Assembly (NCBI GenBank): GCA_047967505.1
Contig: CM106541.1
Strand: one strand, 5' to 3'
Length of the DNA stretch: 64,000 nucleotides
From: Dipteris shenzhenensis
Taxonomy: Eukaryota > Polypodiophyta > Polypodiopsida > Gleicheniales
Each line of letters opens with the position of its first letter. Position 1 is the first letter of the stretch. Under the pieces are notes generated by a model, which did not search any database, was not told the DNA's origin, and worked only from the letters and a program-made list of their open reading frames with translations. Below are positions 44,900 through 56,164 of this stretch, piece by piece. The position numbers were made by a program, and so were the translations under genes.

Positions 44900-45600
44900 G
44901 CAATGTATCTATTTTGAGATAACACTAGCATGGTGGTTTGCTTCTATTATTTACTTGGGCAATGTAACACTAGCCTAGTGGCTTGCTTCTATGATTTACA
45001 TGGGTCAACGTTTGCTTAGGTACAACCAATCACTACACCCAAAAATTACCTACCACCAGCAAGGTGGTTTGCTTCTATTATTATGAGAATATTAACTTAA
45101 CTACCACCAGCGCGATCGTTGGTCGCTAGCATGGTGGTTGGTTGCACACTAGGAATATAACTGCCACCAACATGGGGGTTTGCTTCTATTATTATTATTA
45201 CAAGACAAGATGAATGTCATACAGTTCATTCGCTTAAGAATTGTGTATTAGTTATGGGATTTCATATTTCTCAATGTAATTGCAATTGTTAAGATATATA
45301 TATATATATACATATAATACTATATATATGTAATATTATAATATTTACAAAGTGACTGCAATGATGTTTTCTCAGCTATGTGATTAGATAGTGTCCTTTG
45401 ATAGGCCAAGGACCATAGGCCAAGGACCATTATGTGAGATGAAAGATTTCAATTAAATAACTAATGTGAGATGAAAGATTTAGATTAGACAAGTAATGTG
45501 AGATAAAAGATTTTGATTAAATAGTCTAATGATGAGAGGTTGACATGTCAGGTTGTATGAAAGAAGAATGAGAAGGCTAGGCTCAATGAACTCTCTCCCT
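44900..45600. repeat. Palindromic ACCACC-GGTGGT repeat array, block 1
   Basis: Variants of TTAACTGCCACCA(G/A)CATGG(T/G)GGTTTGCTTCTATTATT occur at about 44925, 44985, 45050, 45105 and 45165. CCACCAGCATGGTGG is a near-perfect inverted repeat. The block continues with TTTCTCAATGTAA, a (TA)n run (45294-45310), TTTTCTCAGCTATGTGA, a GGCCAAGGACCAT duplication, and ends with GATGAGAGGTTGACATGTCA...CTCCCTACTTAAGTG. The same order recurs at 62567-64000. Confidence 0.85.
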
Positions 45601-45623
45601 ACTTAAGTGCAATGCAGACACAC

Positions 45624-46073
45624 CTAAGAGCCCATTATGAAATCTAGCCCCAAAACTCTGTACATTGGTCCACCTACTGCAAATCTATGGCATACCCAAA
45701 AGACTTTGGAATGCTCATGTTCTATTTGAGAACAATGTTGGATGACCTCCTCATAGAAACAAACCCGTAGAAGAGGGAGGAAAATAGCTACAAGGAGGAC
45801 ATGCTTTGCAATTGGTTGTATGACTTGGAGTCGGCAAAGACTGTGAATATTAATTTCCTTGGCTATCATTTTTCTTGCTCCTTTAAGGTACTTGTCAAGC
45901 TCATGATGTAGGTCTCTTTTGGCAAGACATGATGGTGATGCAAAGTTGAATAGAGCACCAATACGAGGATGAATAGGACCCTGAGCAAAAGGAGTTACTA
46001 TGGGCATACAAGTCGGCAGAGGAAAGCAAGCAATTGGTGGTCCGAGTGTGTAATGAGGTCTGCGATAGCTCAT
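45624..46073 (-). CDS. Hypothetical 149-codon ORF
   Basis: An uninterrupted frame with ATG at 46073 and several Cys/His residues (HSLCRLQ, CFYEEVIQHCSQIEHEH, VCHRFAVGG). I recognise no family. It follows the palindromic repeat block directly and may be a chance frame within repeat DNA. Its residue mix is protein-like but there is no supporting second copy in the window. Confidence 0.2.
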   Translation of the reverse strand: MSYRRPHYTLGPPIACFPLPTCMPIVTPFAQGPIHPRIGALFNFASPSCLAKRDLHHELDKYLKGARKMIAKEINIHSLCRLQVIQPIAKHVLLVAIFLPLLRVCFYEEVIQHCSQIEHEHSKVFWVCHRFAVGGPMYRVLGLDFIMGS

Positions 46074-46379
46074 TAGACTGGCCTAAAGAGCTTGGAGATG
46101 CTTGCTATAGAGAGGTTGATAAGATAGTTGGAAGTTTGGAATTTCCTTGAGCCGCAAAATGTCGTATTTTTTAAAAAGTAAAAATATTGCATGCATTTCT
46201 TAGACTTGTTGACTTTCTCAACAAACTGCCATCATCCATGATCTATGGTGCTCATAATACCTGATTTTTTGTTGACTTGCTTCCATGTTAATACTTAAAT
46301 GTTTTAAGTAGCTCGGTGGTTGAAATCTGACAGTTAAAGATAACCAGTCTAAAGGGGACTGTTTTAGTATAGCACTATG

Positions 46380-46735
46380 CAACGAATTTTAGGATAGCAT
46401 GGTGTTAGTACAGGATAAGTGGTCAGCAACATGGTGGTTGGTTGCACACTGGGATATTAACAGCCACCACCATGGTGGTTTGCTTCTATTATTACAAGAT
46501 GAATCGATATGTGGATGTGTGGATTCATTATGGGATTTAATAAAACCAATGCAGTGGGTTGTTTGGGATATACTAAAAACAAGCATGGGATTTATTGTTT
46601 GGGATTTACAAAAGAAATTTAATAAAACCAGCATGGTGGTTGTTTGGGATATACTAAAAATAAGCATGGGATTTATCGTTGGTGATTTACAAAAGAAAGT
46701 GCGGTGGTTAGTTTGAGATTTACTAAAGAAGCGTA
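46380..46735. repeat. Palindromic repeat unit plus ~80-bp tandem pair
   Basis: 46430-46500 is one TTGCACACTGGGATATTAAC...CCACCACCATGGTGG unit. It is followed by two copies (46538 and 46620) of an ~80-bp unit: AATAAAACCA(AT)GCAG/TGGGTTG, TTTGGGATATACTAAAAA, AAGCATGGGATTTAT, GATTTACAAAAGAAA. Confidence 0.8.
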
Positions 46736-46749
46736 GTCTCAAATACATT

Positions 46750-47276
46750 TTTCATTTTCTAAGATAAGTGGAATATTATTTCCTTGTTGCAATGAGACTA
46801 CATTTTCTTAGTACTATCTTAGTCATCCTCGTCCACCACTCCAAGACACCCCAAGATGTGCCCATGCATGTCTAAATCCAATTTGAAGACACTATTGCCC
46901 TTCTTTCATTGTGGCATAGGTTGCATTTGGAACTTAATAGCTCTTACTAGATGAGAGTACACAAATGTTTGTAGACTCTTATGTAGCAGTTCGTAATTGC
47001 TACATCTCTTGAATGATTTTTTGTACAAAAAAGCTTTGACTATACATCCCACTTCTCATAGGTTGTTCCTCAATTATTGTGCTTAGGTTTTGTGCGTTGC
47101 AATAGAAAGTATGGGTCATCTTCCTCGTTCTCCCCAAAGGCAGCGACAACTGCAAAGTTATCCCCCTCTTCCAGATAGTGAGTGAGGTCATCGAAACTCT
47201 CCCCAAACTGTGGTGAGTTGTTGTTTGTCTCTCCATTGTTTGTCACTCCATCTGAACGTAGAGGGAAACCTTGAAC
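46750..47276. other. Spacer continuing from transposase-like copy 2
   Basis: Some minus-strand open stretches (for example 47000-47236) may be the C-terminal tail of the gene at 47277-48248 but show no motif I can name. Confidence 0.35.
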
Positions 47277-48248
47277 TCACTCCCATGTCTTCATAGTTGC
47301 AATGTTCTCACAATTATCATGATCCCCTATGATGCGCACATTGCAAGAATCAGAAAGTTTTCTTGTTTCAATCAAATGGTTGTTTGAAAAGCCCCATATG
47401 CTGTGCAGACCACAAAATACTTTAATTTTCTTGCAATCGTGCCAGCTTCTCCTTTTCACTTCATCCACTTTCACTTCATGGAACACTCTGCGTACTACCC
47501 TATTCTTAAGGCTTTGCTTACTGTATGTTGAATATGCGTCTGTGGAGAGGTTCGTTGTAAGCCATGTTACATCATCATGGGCATCATTGAGTTTTTCTTG
47601 AGGGAATGTTAATTGGTGTTGAAACAGAGCTTGCTTAATAACAACACCACATCCATCATGTTCATCCTTGCCATGGCTAGACCCAAAGAAATTCCACATC
47701 ATGTCTAGACCGGTCAAAGATTTGAACCTTGAGACAAAGTAGAATCCACGGGCTGATTTTAAATTGAGAGGCAGCACCATCTAACCACACCCAATGTTAT
47801 TTTATAATTTTTGCATGGGGATTTTTCTTTTTCAGCCATTCCCAATGTAGTAGAAAAGCATGCTACAAAAATAAGGTGTCATGTTCCCTATCATCTGAAA
47901 TGTAGAAATGTTATGTGTGTTGCACTTACTTGGAGAGTCAGCAAGCGAATTGGCATCAGCCGTAGAAGAATCAAGCAAATGATTGTATGTGATATGCACA
48001 AGAAATGTTATCTGCTTGTTGTACCAGTGTGCACTTTGTATCTCATCTTGTTCTTGAAATGAATAATTTTCAGCAAATTCTATGACAGAGATAGTAGCGT
48101 CATAGGGAAAATTGGCAAGGCACGTCGTGAACTACTTATCCTACTAGCTAGCCGTGAAATTGTGAAGCACATATTTTGGGATGGATTGAACCATGTGACC
48201 TATAAGCTCCCTCGGTTGAGTGCTCTTACGTGATACTAGCCATCTCTT
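47277..48248 (-). pseudogene. Transposase-like gene remnant, copy 2 (SDG-ASQFK family)
   Basis: 47690-48248 matches 41810-42370 closely at DNA level (same orientation, about 5.9 kb apart). Beyond the point where copy 1 ends, this copy has an open frame (47277-47780): FYFVSRFKSLTG, then MMWNFFGSSHGKDEHDGCGVVIKQAL, KLNDAHDDVTWLTTNLS. The HGK-x3-DG-x-G box is the family's third hallmark. The segment before ARGFYFVSR is out of frame, so SDG-ASQFK is disrupted here. Homology to copy 1 stops at about 48248 near TAGCCATCTCTT. Confidence 0.6.
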
Positions 48249-48279
48249 TTTTATGGTCTTTGCATTTGAAGACAAAAAA

Positions 48280-48480
48280 ATATTGCAACTCTTCCATAGA
48301 CGGACTCTCCGCATGTTCCTCCTCTCTAGGTTGTTGAAGTCTCCTTCAATAATCAAAGGGTTCACACCCGAGAGGCTCTCAGGAAGTTGTCTCACGTACA
48401 CTACTGAGACATGTAAGAAGATCCCAATCCTAAAGTCTGTCATCCTCAAACCTATCTACACAGCCCATCCTCCTATAATC
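48280..48480 (-). pseudogene. LINE endonuclease fragment
   Basis: The minus strand reads FRIGIFLHVSVVYVRQLPES then NPLIIEGDFNNLERR, the GDFN motif of the APE-type endonuclease that opens LINE ORF2. About 65 codons remain and no RT follows in phase. It joins the SDG-ASQFK remnant at about 48250-48280. Confidence 0.6.
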
Positions 48481-48489
48481 TCACCCTAA

Positions 48490-49045
48490 TTGAGCACCTC
48501 TAACACTAATGCCTAGGCTACTAAAATATACACCCCCCCGCTCCTCCCCACAGCTAGAGACCAAAGCTCTAGACCTCTCTCTAGGAGATGGCTCTATCGT
48601 CAACCCAAAACATGTATCATAAGAAAGACTAGCTAGCTAACATGCTTGAGATTGGTGACTTTGTAGTACTCATTTCCCCTAAAAACTAAAATTAATAGGA
48701 CTATTATATGGTGCTATGGATGCAACCCAAAACAGTCCTCTCAGAGTAGTCAAGATGGCTGGGGTTGTTTGTTCAACATTAGAGATGAAGTGGTGTATGG
48801 AATCTACAATTCAAAACTCCATACTAAAAAAAGCAGCTATTTCCTACTAAATGAGGCACCACTTGCTATAGTGCATGCTGATGCGGTGTTGGCAACCAAG
48901 TTCTAGATGCTGTGAGTAAAGCACAAGGTTAAAGGATGTAGAACAATGTATATTGTACCCAAGGAGCTACACAAAGCAATCTTGGCAAACACTTTGTTTT
49001 GAGGTATACATGACATTGAAGAGAACTAGATGTAGAAGCACTATT
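48490..49045. other. Spacer, no gene
   Basis: C/A-rich and AT-rich sequence with no motif or long frame. A C-run lies at about 48531-48538. Confidence 0.5.
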
Positions 49046-49206
49046 TTTGGTACTATCTTCTAACAAGTAGCTAGTGTTTACGTACTATTTTTGGTACTAT
49101 CTTCTAACAAGTAACTAGTGTTTTTGTATTATTTCCTAACAACAAGTATCTAGTGTTTTAGTACTATTTCGTAACAACAAGTAGCTAGTGTTTTAGTATT
49201 ATTTTG
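49046..49206. repeat. ~38-bp tandem repeat (TAGCTAGTGTTT...TACTATTT)
   Basis: Four copies of AACAAGTA(G/A/T)CTAGTGTTT(T)(A/G)GTA(C/T)TATTT with slightly variable spacing. Confidence 0.88.
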
Positions 49207-52200
49207 CACATCTACTCACCAATAAACCCTTCAAGCATAGAACCATACACCATTAATATATTTATTTCTAGTAAACGTCATTGATGAGCACTAAACCATT
49301 ATAGTCAAAGTCTCAGAAAGTATATTGTGTAAGCCTATAGCAAAGAGCACCATAAAGTCTCCAACATGGAGCACTCAAATAAAAAGACCTATGGTCAAAG
49401 GATATGCCATCAGACATGCCAATGCATTTTGAATATGTTTCAATCATGACTCCAAAAGAAAACACATATTCTTATTAATTATTGAAGAAAAAAATAGCTT
49501 TCAAATTGTACACTCATTTCTTGGAGATTTGTGGTAGATATTGTGCAATGGCAATATTGAGCTACAATATCTACAACAAATCTAGTTTTTGAACTCACGA
49601 AAATAAGTGATCAGAAAAGCACTGGCTAGGACATTATTATTATTAATTAGTATAGAACACCCTTGAAAGTTCATTTCAATGTTATAATGTTCCTCTTAAC
49701 GTTCACAATAATGTTCATTTTAATATCACCTCTCAAAAATCTACATGGAATTGACACTTGCAAACACAAAGCCACCTCCTCTTACTAACTGTCAGTCTGT
49801 CAAATTTCTTTATTCATCTATCACTAATGATGAACCTTTCAAACTTTGAATAATCATTTCATATTCTTACACTATAACTTTGAGAGTCTTCACTCCTATG
49901 GCATCTCATCAGTTTTTGCTATTGCTACTGGTTTGTTGACCCATAAGACTTGACAATTTGTGGGGACGAGCATTTTCCGAGCGAAATCTTCCGAGCATCC
50001 GAGCGAAGGAAAAAAAAAAGGCTTTCAACTATCCAAAAATATGGCAAAAATAGATCAGAAGAAAACATAGTTTCACTTAGAAATATGCAAAGTATTATAG
50101 CAATGCCTATTTTATACACAAATCTTTACGTGAATCTTTAGGAATGGTGAGAACATAATGGGATGGCTTTTGAAGAAATCCACATGTAGAGTAGACTTCT
50201 CTATAAAAATTCCCTTATGATCCTTCTTACAACTTTTACTTTAATAAGGGGTGACATTGAAAAAACTCTCTCAACCTATCTTCATGAAAGGGTTTCTTCA
50301 AAGAAAACTCATTGAAGAAAGCCATCCAGGTGGTTTCGCCAGTGAAACCCCTTTGAAGTAGGTCTTCCAAGGTAGTTTCGCTAGCGAAACTATGTTGGAC
50401 AATATTTTAAAAAGTGACATAACTTTCACATCCAATGTCCAAATATAGTCATTCAACCACTCAAATTGATCAGAACACCCCGTTTGAGCACATCTATGCA
50501 AAAATCTTGCATATATAGTATTAAATATTACATGTATTTTATGAGAGTGATATATAAGCCCAAGTTAATACTTATTTATAGCAATTTAAACTTCTTTAGA
50601 AACATGTCCACAAATATCTTGTTATTTATGCTATAAAAACACTAGAAAGATATTGCCATATGATATAAATGTGTTAATAAGTAATTATATATGTATAGTA
50701 TTATTACATTGAGAGTGATTATGAGGGATGTTTCTTAAAGGAATTATTTTTCAACACTTTTTTAAGGTAATAACACGGGTACAAAGGGATGTCTATAAAT
50801 AAGAAAATTTATGCTGTGTAAAAATGAATGAGTGACTAGTCTATATATTTTTATGCTAAAGGGATCTAGTTCTACTGAAAATAAAAGTGTAAAAACCATG
50901 TTTCCTAAAGAAATATAATTTTTTAAATCTCTTGAAAAGGCCAAATTGCATTGAGCAATGCATAAGTTATGGGTCATGCAAGGTACATATATACAAAAAA
51001 TTCCCTAAAGCTCATAAAAAATGGCTACACCCAAGCAAACAATGACCCTTCAAGGAAATTCTAACATTATATCAATGTTTCACACACACACACACAAATG
51101 TATGCATGCATGCCAGTGCACACATTTGTGGTTAATGGTATGTCTTTATTAGGGGTAGGGCATATAATCATATGAAGATGTTGTCCTTATTTGAGTAGAT
51201 CCATCATTGATGGAGGTTCTCTTGATTCCATGATGGTTATGGTTATAATTTGAATTAAGTAGAGACAAGAGGAATTCATCAAGTAAGGCTCTTTTGCAAT
51301 TGGCTTAAGATTTTCCAATACGGCATTGCATTTTGTTGGTACGTATCCTCTTCCTTAGATTAAATTGAGCCAACTTAGATTAATGTCCTTAAAAAAATGG
51401 AATCAATTTGTGCCCATAAAGATCCTATTTGGGTGTCATATAGGATGGATAGGTGCCCTTAATATGCAATCTTTTAAGTTGCAAAATAAACATTTTCTAG
51501 CTTGGGTCATAATAGAGTCAAATTTTGAACGTAATCACTCTCTAATGCCAAAAAATAGGCAAGTTTCTAGTTATTATAATTAGCCTACATAAATAAAGTG
51601 TTACTTAAATTGCAACTACTTTTGGTCGATTATAACTTATAGTTGTAGAGTGTCATTTTATGAGTGAAGCATGGGGTCCATAGTAATAGTCAAGCCAATG
51701 TATATATATATATATAGAATTAATACATGCAATCACTTGAGCTAGCCTTGTAGTTAACACACTTATAATGATCCTACCTGTGCTTAATAAACTCCTTCTT
51801 GGGTGATTCTAGTTTATGTAGATTATAGCTAATTCTAATTTGTTTATGTATAGTTATTCTTATTATCTATGTTTAGTCTATTTAAGAAACAAATTTTGAA
51901 TTGCTTTGACACCATTCAAAATGTTCAAAGCTTACTCTTCAATGGGCGAAAATAAGTCTTAGAAATACAAACTACCTTGCTAGAGTTGATTTTTTCCAAT
52001 TGTTTTTTTGAAAAACCTTAAAGATTAATTTATGATCTTAGGAAATCTATTACTATTGTCAATTAAATGTAGTACTCTACAAGAACTTCTCTTCTAGCAT
52101 GGGTATTTTCCACTAGCAAATGTTTACACTATTTGGTTAGTTGTAGTACACATTCCAAACTTGAACATGAGACCAAAAATTTATGGAATAAGGATTTGGA

Positions 52201-52546
52201 ACGAGACCATTAAAACATTACAAATGCTATGTTCGGAACGAGACCATTAAAACATTACAAATGCTACGTTGCATGCATCTTAAAGACTATAGGATATATC
52301 AATTTATTCAAAAACATCAAAATTTTGTTCTATACATGCATTTTTAGCCGGAAAAGTTTTCGAGACCAGAGGCTAGAGGCTAAGTATGGCGACGCTCAAA
52401 GGCCATAGAGATAAGGAGATCAAGAGGGCGAAGGGATGTCATAGGAGAGAGAAAGGAATTAGAAGTGGAGGGAAGGAAAAGGGAGACTATGACACAAGGG
52501 GAAAGGGAGAGGGGGAAGAGAAGCATGTACATGATAGGAGGAGGAA
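49207..52546. other. Long AT-rich gene-free spacer
   Basis: No coding family, LTR or RNA gene recognised in 3.3 kb. Small items: CGAGCGAAATCTTCCGAGC near 49975, reminiscent of the GCGAGCG ends of the transposon at 57690; the perfect palindrome GTTTCGCTAGCGAAAC at about 50374-50389 with a diverged partner 46 bp earlier; (CA)n at 51084; (TA)n at 51704-51718; a tandem pair GGAACGAGACCATTAAAACA at about 52198 and 52235. Confidence 0.55.
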
Positions 52547-53332
52547 TGTTGAGATGTAGACATCAAGGGAAGAGAACCATACTTTATTTGAAAGAAGGGA
52601 AGAGAGGGAAATATCAAAATACTAGCTAGGTGGCTTTACAAGAATGAGCGTGTCTCATCAAGGAATAGCCCCTTCCTTTTATAGCCAAGAGAGGGGGTCT
52701 CTCCTCATTAATGTATCCTCCCACATGCATGGTGTGTGTGGAAAAGTCTCCCATGTGGGCTAGGTGGTTACGCACTCTCAATTGTGTGCGACAACCCTTT
52801 GCCTCAATTTTCCACATAAATCAAGCCCCATATCTCAAGTCTATGATACTCCCTTGGTCTCTTTCCAATTTTATAATATGTTCAAACCTTTAGGAGGACA
52901 AGTGGAGGGTTGGCACAAGGAATCTTGCCACCTCATCCTACTTTCCCCATTATTTAACTAGCTCTCTTTGTCCTTCTATACCTCCCCCACATGGGCCTAT
53001 CTCATATGGAGGGTATAACTCAATATAATATCCATCTCCACCTATTTTATATTGCTTCTCCCATGGACTTTGAGCCATATCTCACTAAATGCAGCCTAGG
53101 TGGAGGGGTGGCACATGGAGGAGCCATGCCACCTTGCATTTTATAATATTACTATTATGGATTATGTACAACACACCTTATGGGTCCTCTTACATGGAAG
53201 GGTGGCACATGGTCATGCCTTGCCACCTCAACCTTGGGCCCTATGCACACCATATTTTATTATACTATTGCCACATATACAAACACACATACATATTAAT
53301 GCCTTTTTCCTTAGACAATTTTATCCATAACA
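52547..53332 (-). repeat. 3' LTR of a Ty3/gypsy element
   Basis: On the element strand it starts TGTTATGGAT beside the polypurine tract and is proposed to end ATCTCAACA at 52547. A TATA box (GGCTATAAAAGG, minus strand, about 52672-52684) and then AATAAA (about 52581-52590) lie in the expected order before the end. Three diverged GGTGGCACATGG / TGCCACCT phrases occur inside (about 52900, 53105, 53200). Confidence 0.65.
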
Positions 53333-54027
53333 GTTCCCCCCCCCAGGCAGGGAATGCACAGCATTTCCATGCCTGGGCCCATCACGCACAAAGAAAGGCT
53401 TGAGGTAACGTTTGTTGATCACCTTCTTGCCATATGGTTCATGCAGCTCCTGAACTTGTACAGACCCATTGCTACGTTCTTTGATGACTTTGTATGGACC
53501 AGCCCACAATGGCAGAAACTTCTTATCCATTTGGTGGTCCAATCTGTTATCAAAGCATAGCACAACATCCCCCTCAGCAAAGTGTCTTTCCCATCCCTTG
53601 CGAATCTTAGCATCCAATCGAGCCTTTTGTCGATTCTTTTGGATCTCTGTTTGGTGTAGTGCAAGACGTCGGGTCTCATCTAACTTCTCAAGTTGTACTA
53701 ATCTGGCCTCAACATGTTCATCTTCTGTCATCCTCTGTTCCTGTGCCAATCTCAAGGCCGGAATCTCTATCTCTAGTGGTAAAACTGCCTCAGTACCATA
53801 CACCAACTCAAAAGGAGTGTGACCCGTAGATGTTTTATGAGTGATGTTGTAAGCCCACACTGCTTCAGTGACTTTCTGATCCCATTGGCTCCTGTTCCCT
53901 GCGGCCATTTTTCCCATGGTTTTACACAGGAGGCCATTGGTCCGCTCTGTTTGACCCATGGAGGTTGGATAGTAGATGCTAGAAGTGTGATGATCAATGC
54001 CCATGCGATCCATGAGTAACTCCACAT
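53321..54027 (-). pseudogene. Ty3/gypsy integrase C-terminal part
   Basis: An open frame of 234 codons, truncated upstream at about 54027. It keeps MDRMGIDHHTSSIYYPTSMG, QTERTN with the third catalytic residue (Glu), WAYNITHKTSTGHTPFELVYG, a charged helical stretch (about residues 85-135), and the C-terminal GPY/F module (LPLWAGPYKVIKERSNGSVQVQEL, then INKRYLKPFF). There is no chromodomain. The first two catalytic Asp residues, RT and everything upstream are gone. The frame ends inside the LTR, overlapping the polypurine tract, which is common in this superfamily. It is a 5'-truncated copy. Confidence 0.92.
53333..53344 (-). promoter_or_regulatory. Polypurine tract of gypsy element
   Basis: The minus strand reads GGGGGGGGGAAC directly before TGTTATGG, the LTR start. 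Confidence 0.8.
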
Positions 54028-54539
54028 CAAAAAAGGGGTTTTTTGGTGTGGTTTGTATCTGAAGCCCTCAAGAACGGCATGCTAGGGAGGCTTTTTGTCT
54101 TTTCTGGTGCCTCAATGTTGGTCATCCCTTGAAGTGCTTCATTTTTGGAGGATCCATCATTGATGAGGAGGAGTCATCCTGTTCTATGACTGTCGCATTC
54201 TGTCCATTGATGGGATCTAGCTTGTGTAAAGTCCACATACCTGCATGAGATAAATTAGTGCACTTATCCCATATTTCATCCATATAGAATGAACAAAAGC
54301 ATAATAAGCCTCTAAGCAAAGCTTGTGTAGGATCTTTGTAATACTAAAACCCAATATGCAGTGTCTTGAGTGAGTTACTTTGATGGTTTAGCGATCCCAT
54401 GCGTTGGAGCCACCAACATCACCTGCCCTTACTTACACAAAGAGCCTTTTCTTTACCTCTTCTCTCATCTTCCAAGTCAATTAGTCCACAACCTTATGTG
54501 CATTGGCTAGTAATTATGAAGAAGATGCTACCATCTTTG
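54028..54539. other. Spacer, no gene
   Basis: Sequence beyond the gypsy truncation point. The short minus-strand frame 54122-54319 is not recognised. Confidence 0.5.
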
Positions 54540-55260
54540 TAATAATTAACTGTGGTAATTAACAGCACTCTACTGAGCATGCAAGCCTAATGACTAGTAA
54601 TTAACTGCACTCTACTGATCATTCAAGCCCGGTGGTAGCAACTAACTATAGATGCCACCATCTTGGTAATTAATTGGCAATTAACTATGGTAATTAATAG
54701 CACTCTACTGAGCATGCTAGCCCAGTGATGACTTTATTGATCATACAAGCCCGATGGTGGTAACTAACTGTAGACGCCATTGTCTTGGTAATTAATTGGT
54801 AATTAAATGTGGTAATTAACTGCACTCTATTGATCATGCAAGCCCAGTGACTGGTAATTAACTACACTCTACACTGCGGTGGCCAGTAAATTAATTGCTA
54901 GCCCAGTGGAATCTTAGCCACTGTAGACGTGGCTGATCAGAGCCACCACCACTGGGCAGTAATTACCACAAATGTAAACCATGAAGCCTAATCACCTCTA
55001 ATCACTCATAACCATGCACTCTACTGAGCATGCAAGCTTGGTGACTAATAATTAACTACACTTTACTTATCATGCATGCAAGCCTGGTAGTGGTAACTGG
55101 CTCGGTGGTGGTAACTGGTAGGTAAGTAATTGCAGGCCACTGCAAGCTAGTAATTAACTGCCAGCATGGTGGATATTTAGCCACCACCACAGACATGGTT
55201 GGTAATCTTAGATGCCACCACCGGTGGCTACCACTAGAGGGGGATGGCAATAATTACCAC
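54540..55260. repeat. Degenerate tandem array (GGTAATTAACTGCACTCTAC)
   Basis: Units of GGTAATTAAC(T)GCACTCTACTGA(T/G)CATGCAAGCC(C/T)(A/G)GTGG..., followed by TAACTGTAGA(T/C)GCCACCATCTT, repeat about eight times with spacing of roughly 65-130 bp. Partial CCACCAC-GTGGTGG inversions are present. Confidence 0.85.
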
Positions 55261-55390
55261 AGATGTAAATCACAAAGCCTAATAACTCATTACCATCCAA
55301 GGTAGTACTGTCACCTTGAATTAATCAAAATTCAAGCCAACCACCGCAGTGGCTCTCACCTTGATAGTTCCTTGTAGTGGAGCTATGAAC

Positions 55391-55560
55391 TTAAGCCTCT
55401 TCTATTCCATTCCCTTCACTGTTTCATCTTCTATCCCTCTCGACCATTTCTTTCTCCCTTGCACTCAGACTGTAAACTTAAGCCTCCACTACCCCATTTC
55501 CTTCACTATTTCATCTTCTATCCCTCTCGACCATTTCTTTCTCCCTTGCACTCTTCCTAC
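55391..55560. repeat. 87-bp tandem duplication
   Basis: TTAAGCCTC... at 55391 recurs at 55478; both run through TTTCATCTTCTATCCCTCTC to CTCCCTTGCACTC. C/T-rich. Confidence 0.93.
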
Positions 55561-55699
55561 AGCTTCTATCCCCTCTTATAATGGATCCCCCTGGACACAC
55601 CAAGCTCCAAAATGTGTCTGCCTAGTTTGAAAACTCCTCACATAATATTTCCTCCCCCTCTCCACAGTCTGGGAGCTCCTCAATCTTTTCTCACCCTCA

Positions 55700-56115
55700 C
55701 TATTGAAATCATGACATCTGGAAGATCCTCACTCACATCTCAAAATCCCAATTTGGATGCTCTCAGAAACTTCACCAGGTTGGTACAGGAGGTGAACGTG
55801 AAGGAGGGACAAATAGTCTATTAAGGTCAGAAAATTACCATCACTAAAAGCATGATTGAAAATGCACTAGGCATTCTTAGAGGCATTCCTGGATGCAAAT
55901 TTCAAGCACACTTCTTAGAGAAGAAGTGGAAGCAACATGATATTCTAGATGGATACCCCAACTCTCAGATTAGTAAAGATGGTGGAGTCAAGCTTTCTAG
56001 CTTGCCAACAAACCTCCATGATGTGTTGAAGAAGACAATGCACTTCTTTCCTGATACAAGGAACCATGAAGTTCCAGCAAGTTCAAGAAGCAGTACAACA
56101 ACTAAAATGATGTGA
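55700..56115 (+). pseudogene. Unrecognised ORF upstream of copy B
   Basis: Frames read SSLTSQNPNLDALRNFTRLV, then (past a stop) MIENALGILRGIPGCKFQAHFLEKKWKQH, ISKDGGVKLSSLPTNLHDVL and a Ser/Thr-rich end. Normal protein-like composition and near-continuity suggest a coding ancestor, perhaps the N-terminal part of the repeat-borne protein of copy B. I cannot name the family. Copy A has no equivalent upstream segment. Confidence 0.35.
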
Positions 56116-56164
56116 TGTCTCTTTCTCAAGGGTGATCTCCAAGATCATGATAACCAACTTGAAG

